This document shows, piece after piece, positions 20,331-28,643 of a stretch of 64,000 bases of DNA. Position 1 is the stretch's first letter, and each line of letters opens with the position of its first letter. This stretch comes from Phytoactinopolyspora halotolerans (GTDB lineage: Bacteria > Actinomycetota > Actinomycetes > Jiangellales > Jiangellaceae). The notes under the pieces are model-generated. The model did not search any database, was not told the origin of the DNA, and saw nothing but the letters and a program-made list of their open reading frames with translations. The DNA is taken from positions 62,001 through 126,000 of the forward strand of contig NZ_JAAGOA010000008.1 of NCBI RefSeq assembly GCF_010550675.1, read 5' to 3'. The translations under genes and the position numbers were made by a program.

Positions 20331-22466
20331 TTACGACGACGTCGACAACCGGTCCGTCAACAGCGCAACGAGAGCTTCGAGCTGCACGTCGGCTGCCGAG
20401 CCAACCTCGTCGTCCGAGCCGTCGAGCGCCCGGGCGGCCAGCCCGGCCTTGCTGTCGATCAGCTCCGCGATCCTCGTGTCCATGGTCTGGGCGGCGATGA
20501 TACGCCAGGCGGTGACGGGCTCGTCCTGACCGATGCGGTGCACGCGGTCGATGGCCTGCGTCTGCTCGGCGGCGGACCAGGACAGCTCGGCGAGGACCAT
20601 GTTGGAGGCGACCTGCAGGTTCAGGCCCACGCCGGCAGCGGTGAGCGAGCAGACCGCGATGGAGACGTCGGGATCGTGCGTGAAGGCGTCGATGTTCTTC
20701 TGACGCTGCTTCGAGGTCTGATCCCCCCGGATCGACGAGTAGCGGATGCCGCGCTCCGCGAAGGTCTTCTCGGCGAGGTCCATCACGTCGACGTGCTTGG
20801 CGAAGAAGACGACCTTACCCACGTTGCGGGCGAGCTGCGCGGCATAGTCGGCGGCCAGGCCGGCCTTGGCCTGACCGATGCGGCGGATCATGCTGAACAC
20901 GTTCTGGCCCGTCTTCGCCGTCGTGGTATCGGCCAGCTCCGCACGGGCGACCCGGCGGACGAGATCGTGATCGATTCCCGGCACGACGACGCCGGACGTC
21001 CGTGCTTCCAATGCCGCTTCATAGCGCGACAGGAGACGGTCGGCCAGCTCGCGCTCGGCGTCGCGGATCGACCGGCCGGCGGCGCCGTCGAGCTCGACGG
21101 GAAGGTCGGCAATGCGGCGGGCAGGGATGTCAGCGGCCACATCGATCTTACGGCGGCGAACGATGCCCAAGTCGATCACGCAGTCGCGAGCGGACGCGTA
21201 GAAGCCGCGGTCGGCCGGTGTCAGGCCGGTCTTCTCCAGTGCCTCCATCAGTTCGGAGCGTGGCTTCTTCTCGTCGATCCAGCCCAGGAACTGCCAGATG
21301 GCTCTGAAGTCCTCGATGTCGTTGATCAGCGGCGTGCCGGTGAGCGCCATCAGCAGCGGACGCACGGCCCGCGCCCGGATCTGTTCGGAGAGCTGCAGGA
21401 CGTACTGCGAGCGCTGGGATTTCTTGTTCTTGATGAAGTGCGCCTCGTCGACGACCATGCCGCGAAAGCCCAGATCACCGAGCCAGCCGATGTGACGGTC
21501 GAGCACCTCATAGTTGACGATGATGATCTCGGCGAAGCCGTCGACCGTGTCGCCGTCCCCGTGGATCACCGTGGCCGGGTGTTCCGGCGTCCACCGGTCC
21601 GCTTCGCGAGCCCAGTTGGTCTTGACGACGTTCGGTACGACGACGAGCAGCGGATAGGCGTTCGCGGCCTGCGCGGCGAGCAGCGCCTGAGCCGTCTTGC
21701 CCAGCCCCGGCTCGTCGGCGAGCAGGAAGGTTCTGTGTCCGGACTCGGCTGCGGCGATCAGCCGTGCTTGGTGTGGCATCATCTCGCCGCCGCCCGACGT
21801 CCGCAGGGCGGACTCGTCGGGAAGTGCCATGCAGGCCGATGCCCCGTCAGCGGCGTACTCGAACGCATTGAGCAGCGGGCCGATCAGTTCCCAGCTGGCC
21901 AGGCGTTGCGGGCGCGGCTCGCGTGGGCCGGGAGCCGTGAAATCCGGCGCCAGGAACGGATTGGCGAGTTGCCGGGAGACGACCGACTGCGGCACCACCT
22001 GACGCTTCATCGTGCCGGTCGAGGTTACCGGCGTGCTGACCGAGACCTCGTCTTCGGATGGCTCGATGCCCGCCGCGGCCAGCATCTCCCGCTTGAGCGA
22101 CTTGGCTGCGTCGCCGACGACGGCATCCTCGGCGAGCAGCGCCAGGAGCGAGGCTTCGCGGACGGCGACCTTCGCCAGGATCGTCGCGATCCCGTCGAGG
22201 CGCTTGAGCTGGTCGGCACGGTAGCTGTCACTGCTCGACTCGTCTGCCTTGACGCGGGCGCGTTCCTCCCGCACCAGCAGGGCGATGACCTGAAACTTGG
22301 TGCGTGTGGAGGGCGTGGAGGGGCCACGCGAGACGGCGGTCTCGACGTCGCGGACGGCGCGCGCGAGGACCGGGATGATTCCGTCGTTATCCCGGCCACG
22401 GGCACGACGCCGGGCTCGGGTGGTGGTACGGCTAGCGCCGGACTGGCGCTGAACACCTCTAGCCAA
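20331..22466 (-). CDS. SNF2-family DEAD/DEAH helicase
   Basis: 711-residue superfamily 2 ATPase. An Arg-rich N-terminus and about 220 residues of unassigned helical sequence precede the motor: Walker A LADEPGLGKTAQ, DEAH box VVDEAHFIKN, motif III LTGTPL, and the C-terminal motor with LTAAGVGLNLQ and QAIDRVHRIGQ, the SNF2 motif VI. It probably translocates on DNA or remodels protein-DNA complexes; the precise role is unknown. I use the TTG start at 22466 because a perfect GAGGAG sits 6 nt upstream and no other start fits. No partner genes are adjacent apart from the acetyltransferase downstream. Confidence 0.88.
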   Translation of the reverse strand: MARGVQRQSGASRTTTRARRRARGRDNDGIIPVLARAVRDVETAVSRGPSTPSTRTKFQVIALLVREERARVKADESSSDSYRADQLKRLDGIATILAKVAVREASLLALLAEDAVVGDAAKSLKREMLAAAGIEPSEDEVSVSTPVTSTGTMKRQVVPQSVVSRQLANPFLAPDFTAPGPREPRPQRLASWELIGPLLNAFEYAADGASACMALPDESALRTSGGGEMMPHQARLIAAAESGHRTFLLADEPGLGKTAQALLAAQAANAYPLLVVVPNVVKTNWAREADRWTPEHPATVIHGDGDTVDGFAEIIIVNYEVLDRHIGWLGDLGFRGMVVDEAHFIKNKKSQRSQYVLQLSEQIRARAVRPLLMALTGTPLINDIEDFRAIWQFLGWIDEKKPRSELMEALEKTGLTPADRGFYASARDCVIDLGIVRRRKIDVAADIPARRIADLPVELDGAAGRSIRDAERELADRLLSRYEAALEARTSGVVVPGIDHDLVRRVARAELADTTTAKTGQNVFSMIRRIGQAKAGLAADYAAQLARNVGKVVFFAKHVDVMDLAEKTFAERGIRYSSIRGDQTSKQRQKNIDAFTHDPDVSIAVCSLTAAGVGLNLQVASNMVLAELSWSAAEQTQAIDRVHRIGQDEPVTAWRIIAAQTMDTRIAELIDSKAGLAARALDGSDDEVGSAADVQLEALVALLTDRLSTSS

Positions 22467-22764
22467 TCGTTACTCCTCTTCTGGTGCCTACCGCCGAACG
22501 TGACGGCAGACGTCGCCGCGAGCCGTTCTTCCGCGCCCGCGGACGCCGACGCGGCGATCGACGATGGCGATCCCCTACGCCGCGATGATCCGGCCGCCGC
22601 CGCAGATACACCGGTACGGTGCTCGGAGGAAGGCACTGGCTGGGGACGCTGAGTGGCAACGTAGGTCGCCGCACGTCCCCAGCACGCGACAGAACCGCTC
22701 TTCGGGCGGCTCCGATGACTACTGTGGATAGCCTCGAACAATCAAATGTCCTGGTCAGCAGACA
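22467..22764. other. Gene-free stretch upstream of the SNF2 gene
   Basis: About 300 bp between the helicase start and tRNA-Ala. A 238-codon minus-strand frame opens across it but mostly overlaps the helicase gene out of register and has no family resemblance. I see only the helicase Shine-Dalgarno at its left edge. Confidence 0.6.
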
Positions 22765-22767
22765 TGG

Positions 22768-22840
22768 TGGAGCTGACGGGATTCGAACCCGTGGCCTCCT
22801 CGTTGCGAACGAGGCGCGCTACCAACTGCGCCACAGCCCC
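22768..22840 (-). tRNA. tRNA-Ala (anticodon CGC)
   Basis: The reverse complement folds into a standard cloverleaf. The acceptor stem GGGGCTG pairs with CAGCTCC and contains the G3:U70 pair that identifies alanine tRNAs. The anticodon loop TTCGCAA gives anticodon CGC, and the T-loop is TTCGAAT. The CCA end is encoded (22767-22765). Confidence 0.97.
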
Positions 22841-22949
22841 CGGCTCAAGACCTCGACGAGCTTACCATCACCCGGCACCAATCATGGAATCGCGTGGTCA
22901 GAGCCTGGACACCAACCAGAGGTAGGCTGTTGGGCGACGCGGTCCGCGC

Positions 22950-23909
22950 TCACTCGCCGACCGCTCGACGGCGCTTCTCCGGCATCTCGTCGTCCGACGC
23001 GTTCGTCTCGCTCTCCGCTGCCTCCGTCCCGTCGCCGGTCACCGGCGACGCCGGCGGGCGGGAGGGCAGCTCGAACGACGTCGTGTGCTCCAGTCGACCG
23101 GACGTCCACGACCCGTCGCCGCCGAGGTCGATCTTGCGGTTGACACGCGGCGCCTTCGGCTTGTTGACGTACGTCGGCAACGGCACGTCGACCGGATCCC
23201 AGGTGCCCTCCGCTGGCTGCTCCGCCTCCTCCGGGAGATCGAGGACGGCGATCCGCTTGCCCTCCGCGTTGACCGCCACGGAATCGTTCTCGGGTGCACT
23301 GTCCGCCGCGGCGGCGCGTTCACGCGCCGCCCGCTTCCGCAACGTGCGACGCCGCTGGGTCTGGGCTACCGCAGCCCGGCGAGCCACGACCACGAACCCG
23401 GCGATCATGGTCCCGGTGACGATCGGCACCCAGCTCGGCAACGGCCCCAAGACCGTCCCCGCCACGCCCAGCAGGGTCGCCATGAACAGCAGACTGAGCA
23501 TCCGGCGACGCCGCCGCGCCGCATCGACAGCCGCCTGCTCGAACCGCCGAAGCTCCGCCTCGGCCGGTACACGTCCGTCTCGTGGCCGAGGCCGCACGCG
23601 ACCGTCCGCAGCGCTGGACTCGGCATGGCGGGCGGCAGCAGCGCCCTCTCGCGCCGCCGGTACCGCCCCGCTCGTCGGCGCCAAACCCTTGACGTCGCCG
23701 GTGACGATCGTCCGGCCGTCCGGCCCGTCGGCGACAACCCGGTGCGGGGCATGGATGGGCCCGGACTTGCGCCGTAGCACGCGCACGCCGTTCGCCGCGT
23801 CGGTCTCCCGCGCCCGCTCGACCTCCTCGTTGCGGCGGACCCATCGAGGGACGAGGACGGCCAACCACGCAGCGACGATCGCCGCATAGATCAGGCCGCT
23901 GTACCCCAT
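22950..23909 (-). CDS. glpR: GlpR-like membrane receptor for gephyrin-like Glp
   Basis: 319-residue actinobacterial membrane protein. The N-terminus GLIYAAIVAAWLAVLVPRWV is a membrane segment followed by a conserved RxxE region. Two further hydrophobic stretches lie near residues 140-180 (MLSLLFMATLLGVAG, WVPIVTGTMIAGFVV). The C-terminal third is charged and disordered. In Corynebacterium the homologue GlpR binds the MoeA-like protein Glp and links it to FtsZ and division; here the moeA/glp gene lies 1.8 kb upstream on the same strand, and M. tuberculosis has the same order (Rv0994-Rv0996). ATG at 23909 has TACCGT 8 nt upstream and no Shine-Dalgarno. Confidence 0.8.
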   Translation of the reverse strand: MGYSGLIYAAIVAAWLAVLVPRWVRRNEEVERARETDAANGVRVLRRKSGPIHAPHRVVADGPDGRTIVTGDVKGLAPTSGAVPAAREGAAAARHAESSAADGRVRPRPRDGRVPAEAELRRFEQAAVDAARRRRRMLSLLFMATLLGVAGTVLGPLPSWVPIVTGTMIAGFVVVARRAAVAQTQRRRTLRKRAARERAAAADSAPENDSVAVNAEGKRIAVLDLPEEAEQPAEGTWDPVDVPLPTYVNKPKAPRVNRKIDLGGDGSWTSGRLEHTTSFELPSRPPASPVTGDGTEAAESETNASDDEMPEKRRRAVGE

Positions 23910-24052
23910 GACATCAGACGGTACGGTGCGCAACGTCGCTGGCGGTGGACCTGCGGCGGTGTGTCGCCGGTAACGGATGTGACTACTGTGGCGGTTTGCA
24001 CACCCAGATCACGGCGTCACGTGCACCATGATCCCTCCGAGGACCGCCTGTC

Positions 24053-24667
24053 TCACGTCAGCCGCTTCGACTCATGCCACCGCGTCAGCAAGCCGTCCGG
24101 GACGTCCTCCGACGTCAGCGCGAAAGACCGATGATCACGCCAATCACCGTCGATATGCAGCAGCCGCTCACGTATCCCCTCGTCCCGGAAGCCGAGCTTC
24201 TCGACGACCCGCAAGGATGCCTGGTTCTCCGGCCGGATGTTGACCTCCAGCCGGTGCAGCCCCACCGTGAAGAAACAGTAGTCCACGGTGAGCGCGAGCG
24301 CCGTGGGGGTGATGCCACGTCCGGCCAGCGCGCCGTCGACCCAGTACCCGACCGTCCCCATCCGGGCGGAGCCCCAGACGATGTTGGACACGCCCAGCTG
24401 CCCGGCCAACCGGCCCTCGTAGGTCACCGCCCAGGACAGCGCCTCGTCCGCCCGCCCCTGAGCCGAGTACATCCGGACCATCTGGCGAAAGCTCATCGGT
24501 GGCGAGGCGGACGACGGCGGCGGCGTAGCCTCCCAGCGTCGCAGCCACTCGGCGTTCCGGGTGCGGATCTCCGCCCATGCGCGCGAGTCGCGGTAACGCA
24601 GCGGCCGTAGCCCGACCGGCGGATCCTCCAGCTCGACCGGCCACCCCAACCGGGACCCACTCCTCAC
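24053..24667 (-). CDS. rimJ: RimJ-type GNAT N-acetyltransferase
   Basis: 204-residue GNAT protein of the RimI/RimJ group that acetylates protein N-termini or related amines. Features are LRPLRYRDSRAW at the N-terminus, GTVGYWVDGALAGRGITPTA (acetyl-CoA motif A) and LHRLEVNIRPENQASLRVVE with EKLGF (motif B). The GTG start overlaps the TGA of the mog gene (GTGA). Position between molybdenum cofactor genes and glpR matches Rv0995 in M. tuberculosis. The actual target protein is unknown. Confidence 0.87.
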   Translation of the reverse strand: MRSGSRLGWPVELEDPPVGLRPLRYRDSRAWAEIRTRNAEWLRRWEATPPPSSASPPMSFRQMVRMYSAQGRADEALSWAVTYEGRLAGQLGVSNIVWGSARMGTVGYWVDGALAGRGITPTALALTVDYCFFTVGLHRLEVNIRPENQASLRVVEKLGFRDEGIRERLLHIDGDWRDHRSFALTSEDVPDGLLTRWHESKRLT

Positions 24668-25152
24668 GCCGCCCCGCTCCTGGGATGATCTCCGCCGGCG
24701 ATCTGATCCACGGCATGGACCAGCACCGGTTGCAGGACGGACAAGCCGTCCCGGACACCCCCGGTGGAACCGGGCAGGTTGACGATCAGCGTGCGGCCCG
24801 CCCGTCCGGCGATGCCACGCGACAGCGACGCCGTCGGCACACCGTTCGACCGTCCGTGTGCGCGGATCGCTTCGGCGAGGCCGGGCACCTCGGCCTCGAC
24901 CACGCGCTGTGTCATCTCCGGCGTCTGGTCGTTCGGATTCAGCCCGGTACCGCCGGTCGTCACGGCGACGTCGTAGCCCGCCTCGACGGCGCCGCGCAGG
25001 GCCGATTCGACCTCGGGTCCGTCCGGTACCACCGTCGGGCCGTCGACGTCGGCGCCCATCTCGCGCAGACCGGCGACGAGCACCGGTCCACTGCGGTCCT
25101 CATATACACCGGCCGCCGCCCGGGTGGACACGGTCACCACTAGCGCTCTCAT
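24664..25152 (-). CDS. mog: Molybdopterin adenylyltransferase (MogA/MoaB family)
   Basis: 162-residue protein that activates molybdopterin by adenylation before metal insertion. Family landmarks are VTTGGTGLNPNDQTPE (nucleotide/pterin loop) and LIVNLPGSTGGV. The length is normal for stand-alone MogA/MoaB. It lies between moaC (39-bp gap) and rimJ (overlap) in the molybdenum cofactor block, so it is probably cotranscribed with moeA and moaC. Confidence 0.9.
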   Translation of the reverse strand: MRALVVTVSTRAAAGVYEDRSGPVLVAGLREMGADVDGPTVVPDGPEVESALRGAVEAGYDVAVTTGGTGLNPNDQTPEMTQRVVEAEVPGLAEAIRAHGRSNGVPTASLSRGIAGRAGRTLIVNLPGSTGGVRDGLSVLQPVLVHAVDQIAGGDHPRSGAA

Positions 25153-25191
25153 CGGCTCGCCACCTCACGGCCTCGTCAGCTGAAGAGGACA

Positions 25192-25677
25192 CTAGTGCGC
25201 GCGATCCGCGCGCCGCCAGGTACCCGAGCGCCCACCGGTCTTCTCCTCCACCCGGATGTCCGTGATCACCGCGCCCTTGTCGATCGCCTTCACCATGTCC
25301 ACGACGGTCAACGCGGCGGTGGAGACGGCGGTCAGCGCCTCCATCTCGACGCCGGTCCGGTCCGCCGTGCGCACGGTCGCGGAGATCTCGACCGCGTCGT
25401 CGGACACCGACACGTCCACGTCGACCCCGTGGATGGCCAGCGGATGGCACAACGGCACCAGATCCGGGGTCCGCTTCGCGCCCTGGATGCCCGCGATACG
25501 TGCCACGCCCAGCGCATCGCCCTTCGGCACGTCCCCGGCGCGCAGGGCCGCCACCACGTCCGGAGAGACCAGCACACGGCCGCTGGCCCGGGCCGTGCGG
25601 ACGGTGACGTCTTTGGCCGACACATCGACCATCCGCGCCGAACCGTCGTCGTCGATATGCGTCAGCCGAGCACTCAC
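25192..25677 (-). CDS. moaC: Cyclic pyranopterin monophosphate synthase
   Basis: 161-residue MoaC, which with MoaA turns GTP into cyclic pyranopterin monophosphate, the first step of molybdenum cofactor synthesis. Signatures are DLVPLCHPLAIHGVDV (LCHPL active-site loop), GVEMEALTAVS and DMVKAIDKGA with the catalytic Lys region. The first codon lies 2 bp after the moeA stop, so the two are coupled. moaA is not in this window. Confidence 0.95.
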   Translation of the reverse strand: MSARLTHIDDDGSARMVDVSAKDVTVRTARASGRVLVSPDVVAALRAGDVPKGDALGVARIAGIQGAKRTPDLVPLCHPLAIHGVDVDVSVSDDAVEISATVRTADRTGVEMEALTAVSTAALTVVDMVKAIDKGAVITDIRVEEKTGGRSGTWRRADRAH

Positions 25678-25679
25678 GC

Positions 25680-26906
25680 TCAGTCCTTTCTGTTCTCCAG
25701 CCGCATGGCGTCGACCACCTGCCCGGCCGTCACCTCGGTGACATGCTCGGGCACGACGATCAGCGAGTTAGCGTAAGCCAGATCGCCCAGCCGATGCGAC
25801 TCCTGCGTACCCAGCGGCGTCACCAGGTACGAACCATCCGACGACGGCTGCAGGCGGGCCCGGGCGAACTGCCGCTTGCCCTCGGGCGAACGCATCGTCT
25901 GCTGCAGCACCGCCTTCACGCTCTGCCGGTGCAGCCGGGCGGCGCCGAACATCTTGCGGATCGCGGGCCGGACGAACACCTCGAAAGAGACGAACGCGCT
26001 GACCGGGTTCCCGGGCAGCGTGAAGATCGGTGTGTTCTCCTCGCCGACCGTGCCGAAGCCCTGCGGCTTCCCCGGTTGCATCGCCACCTTCTCGAACGCC
26101 ACCGTGCCGAGCCTGGAGAGCACCTCCTTCACCACGTCGTAGGCGCCCGCGCTGACCCCACCGGTGGTGATCACCAGGTCGGCACGGACCAGCTGATCCT
26201 CGATCAGGCCGAGCAGCCGATCCGGGTCATCCGGGATCGGCGGGATCCGGTAGGCGATCGCCCCGGCCTCGCGCGCCGCCGCCGTGAGGGTGAACGAATT
26301 GGAGTCGGTGATCTGTCCCAGAGACACCGGGTTGCCCGGCTCGACCAGTTCGCTTCCGGTGGAGATGACGACGACCCGCGGCTTCGGGCGGACCACGACC
26401 CGGTCCCGGCCGATCGCGGCGAGCAGCCCCACCTGCGGGGCCCCGATGTACGTCCCGGCGCCGAGCACCGCGTCGCCGGCGCTCACGTCCTCGCCCGCGT
26501 GCCGCACGTGGGCACCGAGCTTGGCCGGGGCCATGATCCGGACCCGGGCGGTGCCACCGTCGGTCTGCTCCACCGGGACCACCGCATCGGCGCCCGCAGG
26601 CATCGGCGCACCGGTCATGATCCGGGCGCACAGACCCGAGCTGATGGCACTGACGTCCAGGTCACCGGCGGCGATGTCCGCCACCACCGGGAGCTCCACC
26701 GGACTCTCCTCGGTGGCATCCGACACGTCGTCGGCCAGCACCGCGTAACCGTCCATGGCCGAATTGTCGAACTGCGGCAACGGCCACGGAGCCACCACGT
26801 CTTCGGTCAGCACGCAGCCATGCGCGTCCAGCAGGTGCACGTCGAGTGCCGGCAGCGGCCGGATGGTCTCGAGAATGTCGGAGAGATGGTCGGCGACGCG
26901 TTTCAC
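25680..26906 (-). CDS. moeA: Molybdopterin molybdotransferase MoeA / gephyrin-like Glp
   Basis: 408-residue MoeA-family protein. Seen are MTGAPMPAGADAVVPVEQT (domain 3), ITTGGVSAGAYDVV, FTLPGNPVSAFVSFE and the C-terminal beta domain. MoeA inserts molybdate into adenylated molybdopterin; the corynebacterial paralogue Glp instead serves division together with GlpR. Because a glpR homologue lies close by, this copy may be the Glp type, which cannot be decided from one sequence. The GTG at 26906 is the only possible start, since an in-frame TGA lies five codons upstream. It follows galU with an 84-bp gap. Confidence 0.92.
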   Translation of the reverse strand: MKRVADHLSDILETIRPLPALDVHLLDAHGCVLTEDVVAPWPLPQFDNSAMDGYAVLADDVSDATEESPVELPVVADIAAGDLDVSAISSGLCARIMTGAPMPAGADAVVPVEQTDGGTARVRIMAPAKLGAHVRHAGEDVSAGDAVLGAGTYIGAPQVGLLAAIGRDRVVVRPKPRVVVISTGSELVEPGNPVSLGQITDSNSFTLTAAAREAGAIAYRIPPIPDDPDRLLGLIEDQLVRADLVITTGGVSAGAYDVVKEVLSRLGTVAFEKVAMQPGKPQGFGTVGEENTPIFTLPGNPVSAFVSFEVFVRPAIRKMFGAARLHRQSVKAVLQQTMRSPEGKRQFARARLQPSSDGSYLVTPLGTQESHRLGDLAYANSLIVVPEHVTEVTAGQVVDAMRLENRKD

Positions 26907-26990
26907 ACCTTCACCGTTTCACAGCCGGTCGCCGCTGGCGAGGAGGACAGGGCCGTCGAGCGACGGTGAGTCGAGCGACGCCTCATCGAA

Positions 26991-27911
26991 TCACTCCTGC
27001 TCCTCCGGCGGCAACGAGGCGACGAACCCCCGCAACCAGCTACGGAACTCCGGCCCCAGGTCCTTGCGCTCACTGGCCAATTGAACCGTACTGCGCAGGT
27101 AGTCGAGCCGGTCCCCGGTGTCGTAGCGCCGGCCCCGGAAGACGACCGCCCGTACGCCACCGCCGGAATCGGCCGGCATACCGGCCAGTGTCTTCAGCGC
27201 GTCGGTCAGCTGGATCTCCCCACCCCGGCCTGGTGGCGTCTGCCGCAACACGTCGAACACCGCAGGCTCCAGGACGTACCTGCCGATGATGGCGAGGTTG
27301 CTCGGCGCGTCGTCCGGGTCGGGCTTCTCCACCAGATCGGTGACCTCTACCACGTCTTCCTCGGCTCCGGGCCGCACGGCCGCGCAGCCGTACAGATTGA
27401 CCTGCGCCGGGTCCACCTCGATCAGCGCGACGACACTTCCGCCGTAACGCTGCTGCACGTCGAGCATCTGGGCGAGCAGCGGATCCCGATGGTCGATCAG
27501 GTCGTCGCCCAGCATGACCGCGAACGGCTGGTCCCCCACGTGCATCGCGCCGCACAACACGGCATGACCGAGCCCGCGCGGATCACCCTGCCGCACGTAA
27601 TGGATGTCCCCGAGGATCTGCGACTTCCGGACCCGTTCCAGCCGGAACTCGTCGCCCTTCTGTTCGAGGGCGGCTTCCAGCTCCCAGGCCCGGTCGAAAT
27701 GGTTCTCCAGCGAACTCTTGTTCCGGCCGGTGACGAAGAGGATGTCTTCCAGCCCGGCGCCCACGGCTTCCTCGACGACGTACTGAATGGCCGGCTTGTC
27801 GACCACCGGCAGCATTTCCTTGGGCGTCGCCTTGGTGGCAGGCAGGAACCTGGTCCCCAGACCGGCAACGGGGATGACGGCCTTCGTGACAGACTTGGTC
27901 GGCTCATTCAT
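26991..27911 (-). CDS. galU: UTP-glucose-1-phosphate uridylyltransferase
   Basis: 306-residue GalU that makes UDP-glucose for cell envelope and exopolysaccharide synthesis. The nucleotidyl-transferase signature AGLGTRFLPATKATPKEMLP is at the N-terminus, with the metal/sugar motif VMLGDDLID and VEKPDPDDAPSN further on. A TAAAGT box ends 6 nt before the ATG and there is no Shine-Dalgarno, so the transcript is probably leaderless. It heads the minus-strand block galU-moeA-moaC-mog-rimJ-glpR and is divergent from the cyclo-ligase gene. Confidence 0.96.
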   Translation of the reverse strand: MNEPTKSVTKAVIPVAGLGTRFLPATKATPKEMLPVVDKPAIQYVVEEAVGAGLEDILFVTGRNKSSLENHFDRAWELEAALEQKGDEFRLERVRKSQILGDIHYVRQGDPRGLGHAVLCGAMHVGDQPFAVMLGDDLIDHRDPLLAQMLDVQQRYGGSVVALIEVDPAQVNLYGCAAVRPGAEEDVVEVTDLVEKPDPDDAPSNLAIIGRYVLEPAVFDVLRQTPPGRGGEIQLTDALKTLAGMPADSGGGVRAVVFRGRRYDTGDRLDYLRSTVQLASERKDLGPEFRSWLRGFVASLPPEEQE

Positions 27912-28037
27912 GACGATACTTTACTTAACCTCTCTCCCCCGCCGGAGTCCTCCCCGGGGGTTATCCAGTACGTACCAGCGCGTCAACGGGACGACTACCG
28001 GCAGGCAGATCCGTCGTTCACCGAGTACGGTGGCGGC

Positions 28038-28631
28038 GTGGCCACGTCTATCCGCGAGGCGAAACAAGCCCTCCGCGAACGCATCACCGCCAACCGGTCC
28101 GCGCTGAACGCGACTGCGCTGTCCGTACACGCCCGGGCGCTGCGGGACGTGCTTGTCTCGGTACCCGAAGTGGTCGCGGCCGAACGGGTCGCCGCCTACG
28201 TCTCGGTCGGCGACGAGCCGGGCACCGGTCCACTCATCGAGGAACTACACGACCGCGGCGTCCACGTGCTGCTTCCGATCCTGCTTCCGGACTTCGACCT
28301 GGACTGGGCGGAATACCAGGGTCCCGCATCGCTGGCGCCCGCCAGGCGCGGTCTGCTCGAACCGATCGCGCCCAGGCTGGGTCCCGAGGCCGTGCGGGAA
28401 GCCGATGTCGTCCTCGTGCCGGCCATGGCGGTGGACCGCCGCGGGACCCGGCTGGGCAAGGGTGGTGGATGCTACGACCGGGTGCTCTCCCGGCTGGCTG
28501 GGCGCGCCCCCGCGTACGTCCTGCTCCACGACGGCGAAGTGCTCGACATGCCCATCCCGCATGAGCCACACGACGTCCGGGTCAACACGGTGGTCACCCC
28601 TTCGGGTATCCAGCACGTCGGTGACCGCTGA
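28038..28631 (+). CDS. 5-formyltetrahydrofolate cyclo-ligase
   Basis: 197-residue enzyme converting 5-formyl-THF and ATP to 5,10-methenyl-THF. Typical parts are SIREAKQALRERI at the N-terminus, VLLPILLPDFDLDW and the nucleotide/substrate loop RRGTRLGKGGGCYDRVLSR. The GTG start lies 6 nt after TACGGT with no Shine-Dalgarno, so initiation is probably leaderless. A same-frame opening back to 27081 is only galU antisense. It is divergent from galU, as Rv0992c is in M. tuberculosis. Confidence 0.94.
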   Translation: MATSIREAKQALRERITANRSALNATALSVHARALRDVLVSVPEVVAAERVAAYVSVGDEPGTGPLIEELHDRGVHVLLPILLPDFDLDWAEYQGPASLAPARRGLLEPIAPRLGPEAVREADVVLVPAMAVDRRGTRLGKGGGCYDRVLSRLAGRAPAYVLLHDGEVLDMPIPHEPHDVRVNTVVTPSGIQHVGDR

Positions 28632-28643
28632 GGCGGCGCAGCC

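Noticed and set aside
19482-22652. 1056-codon plus-strand frame across the GNAT and SNF2 genes
   Set aside because: Spans two well-supported minus-strand genes; the composition is typical of a third-position GC antisense frame.
22025-22741. 238-codon minus-strand frame upstream of the SNF2 gene
   Set aside because: Mostly overlaps the SNF2 gene in another register; Ser/Arg-rich; the SNF2 start has a perfect GAGGAG.
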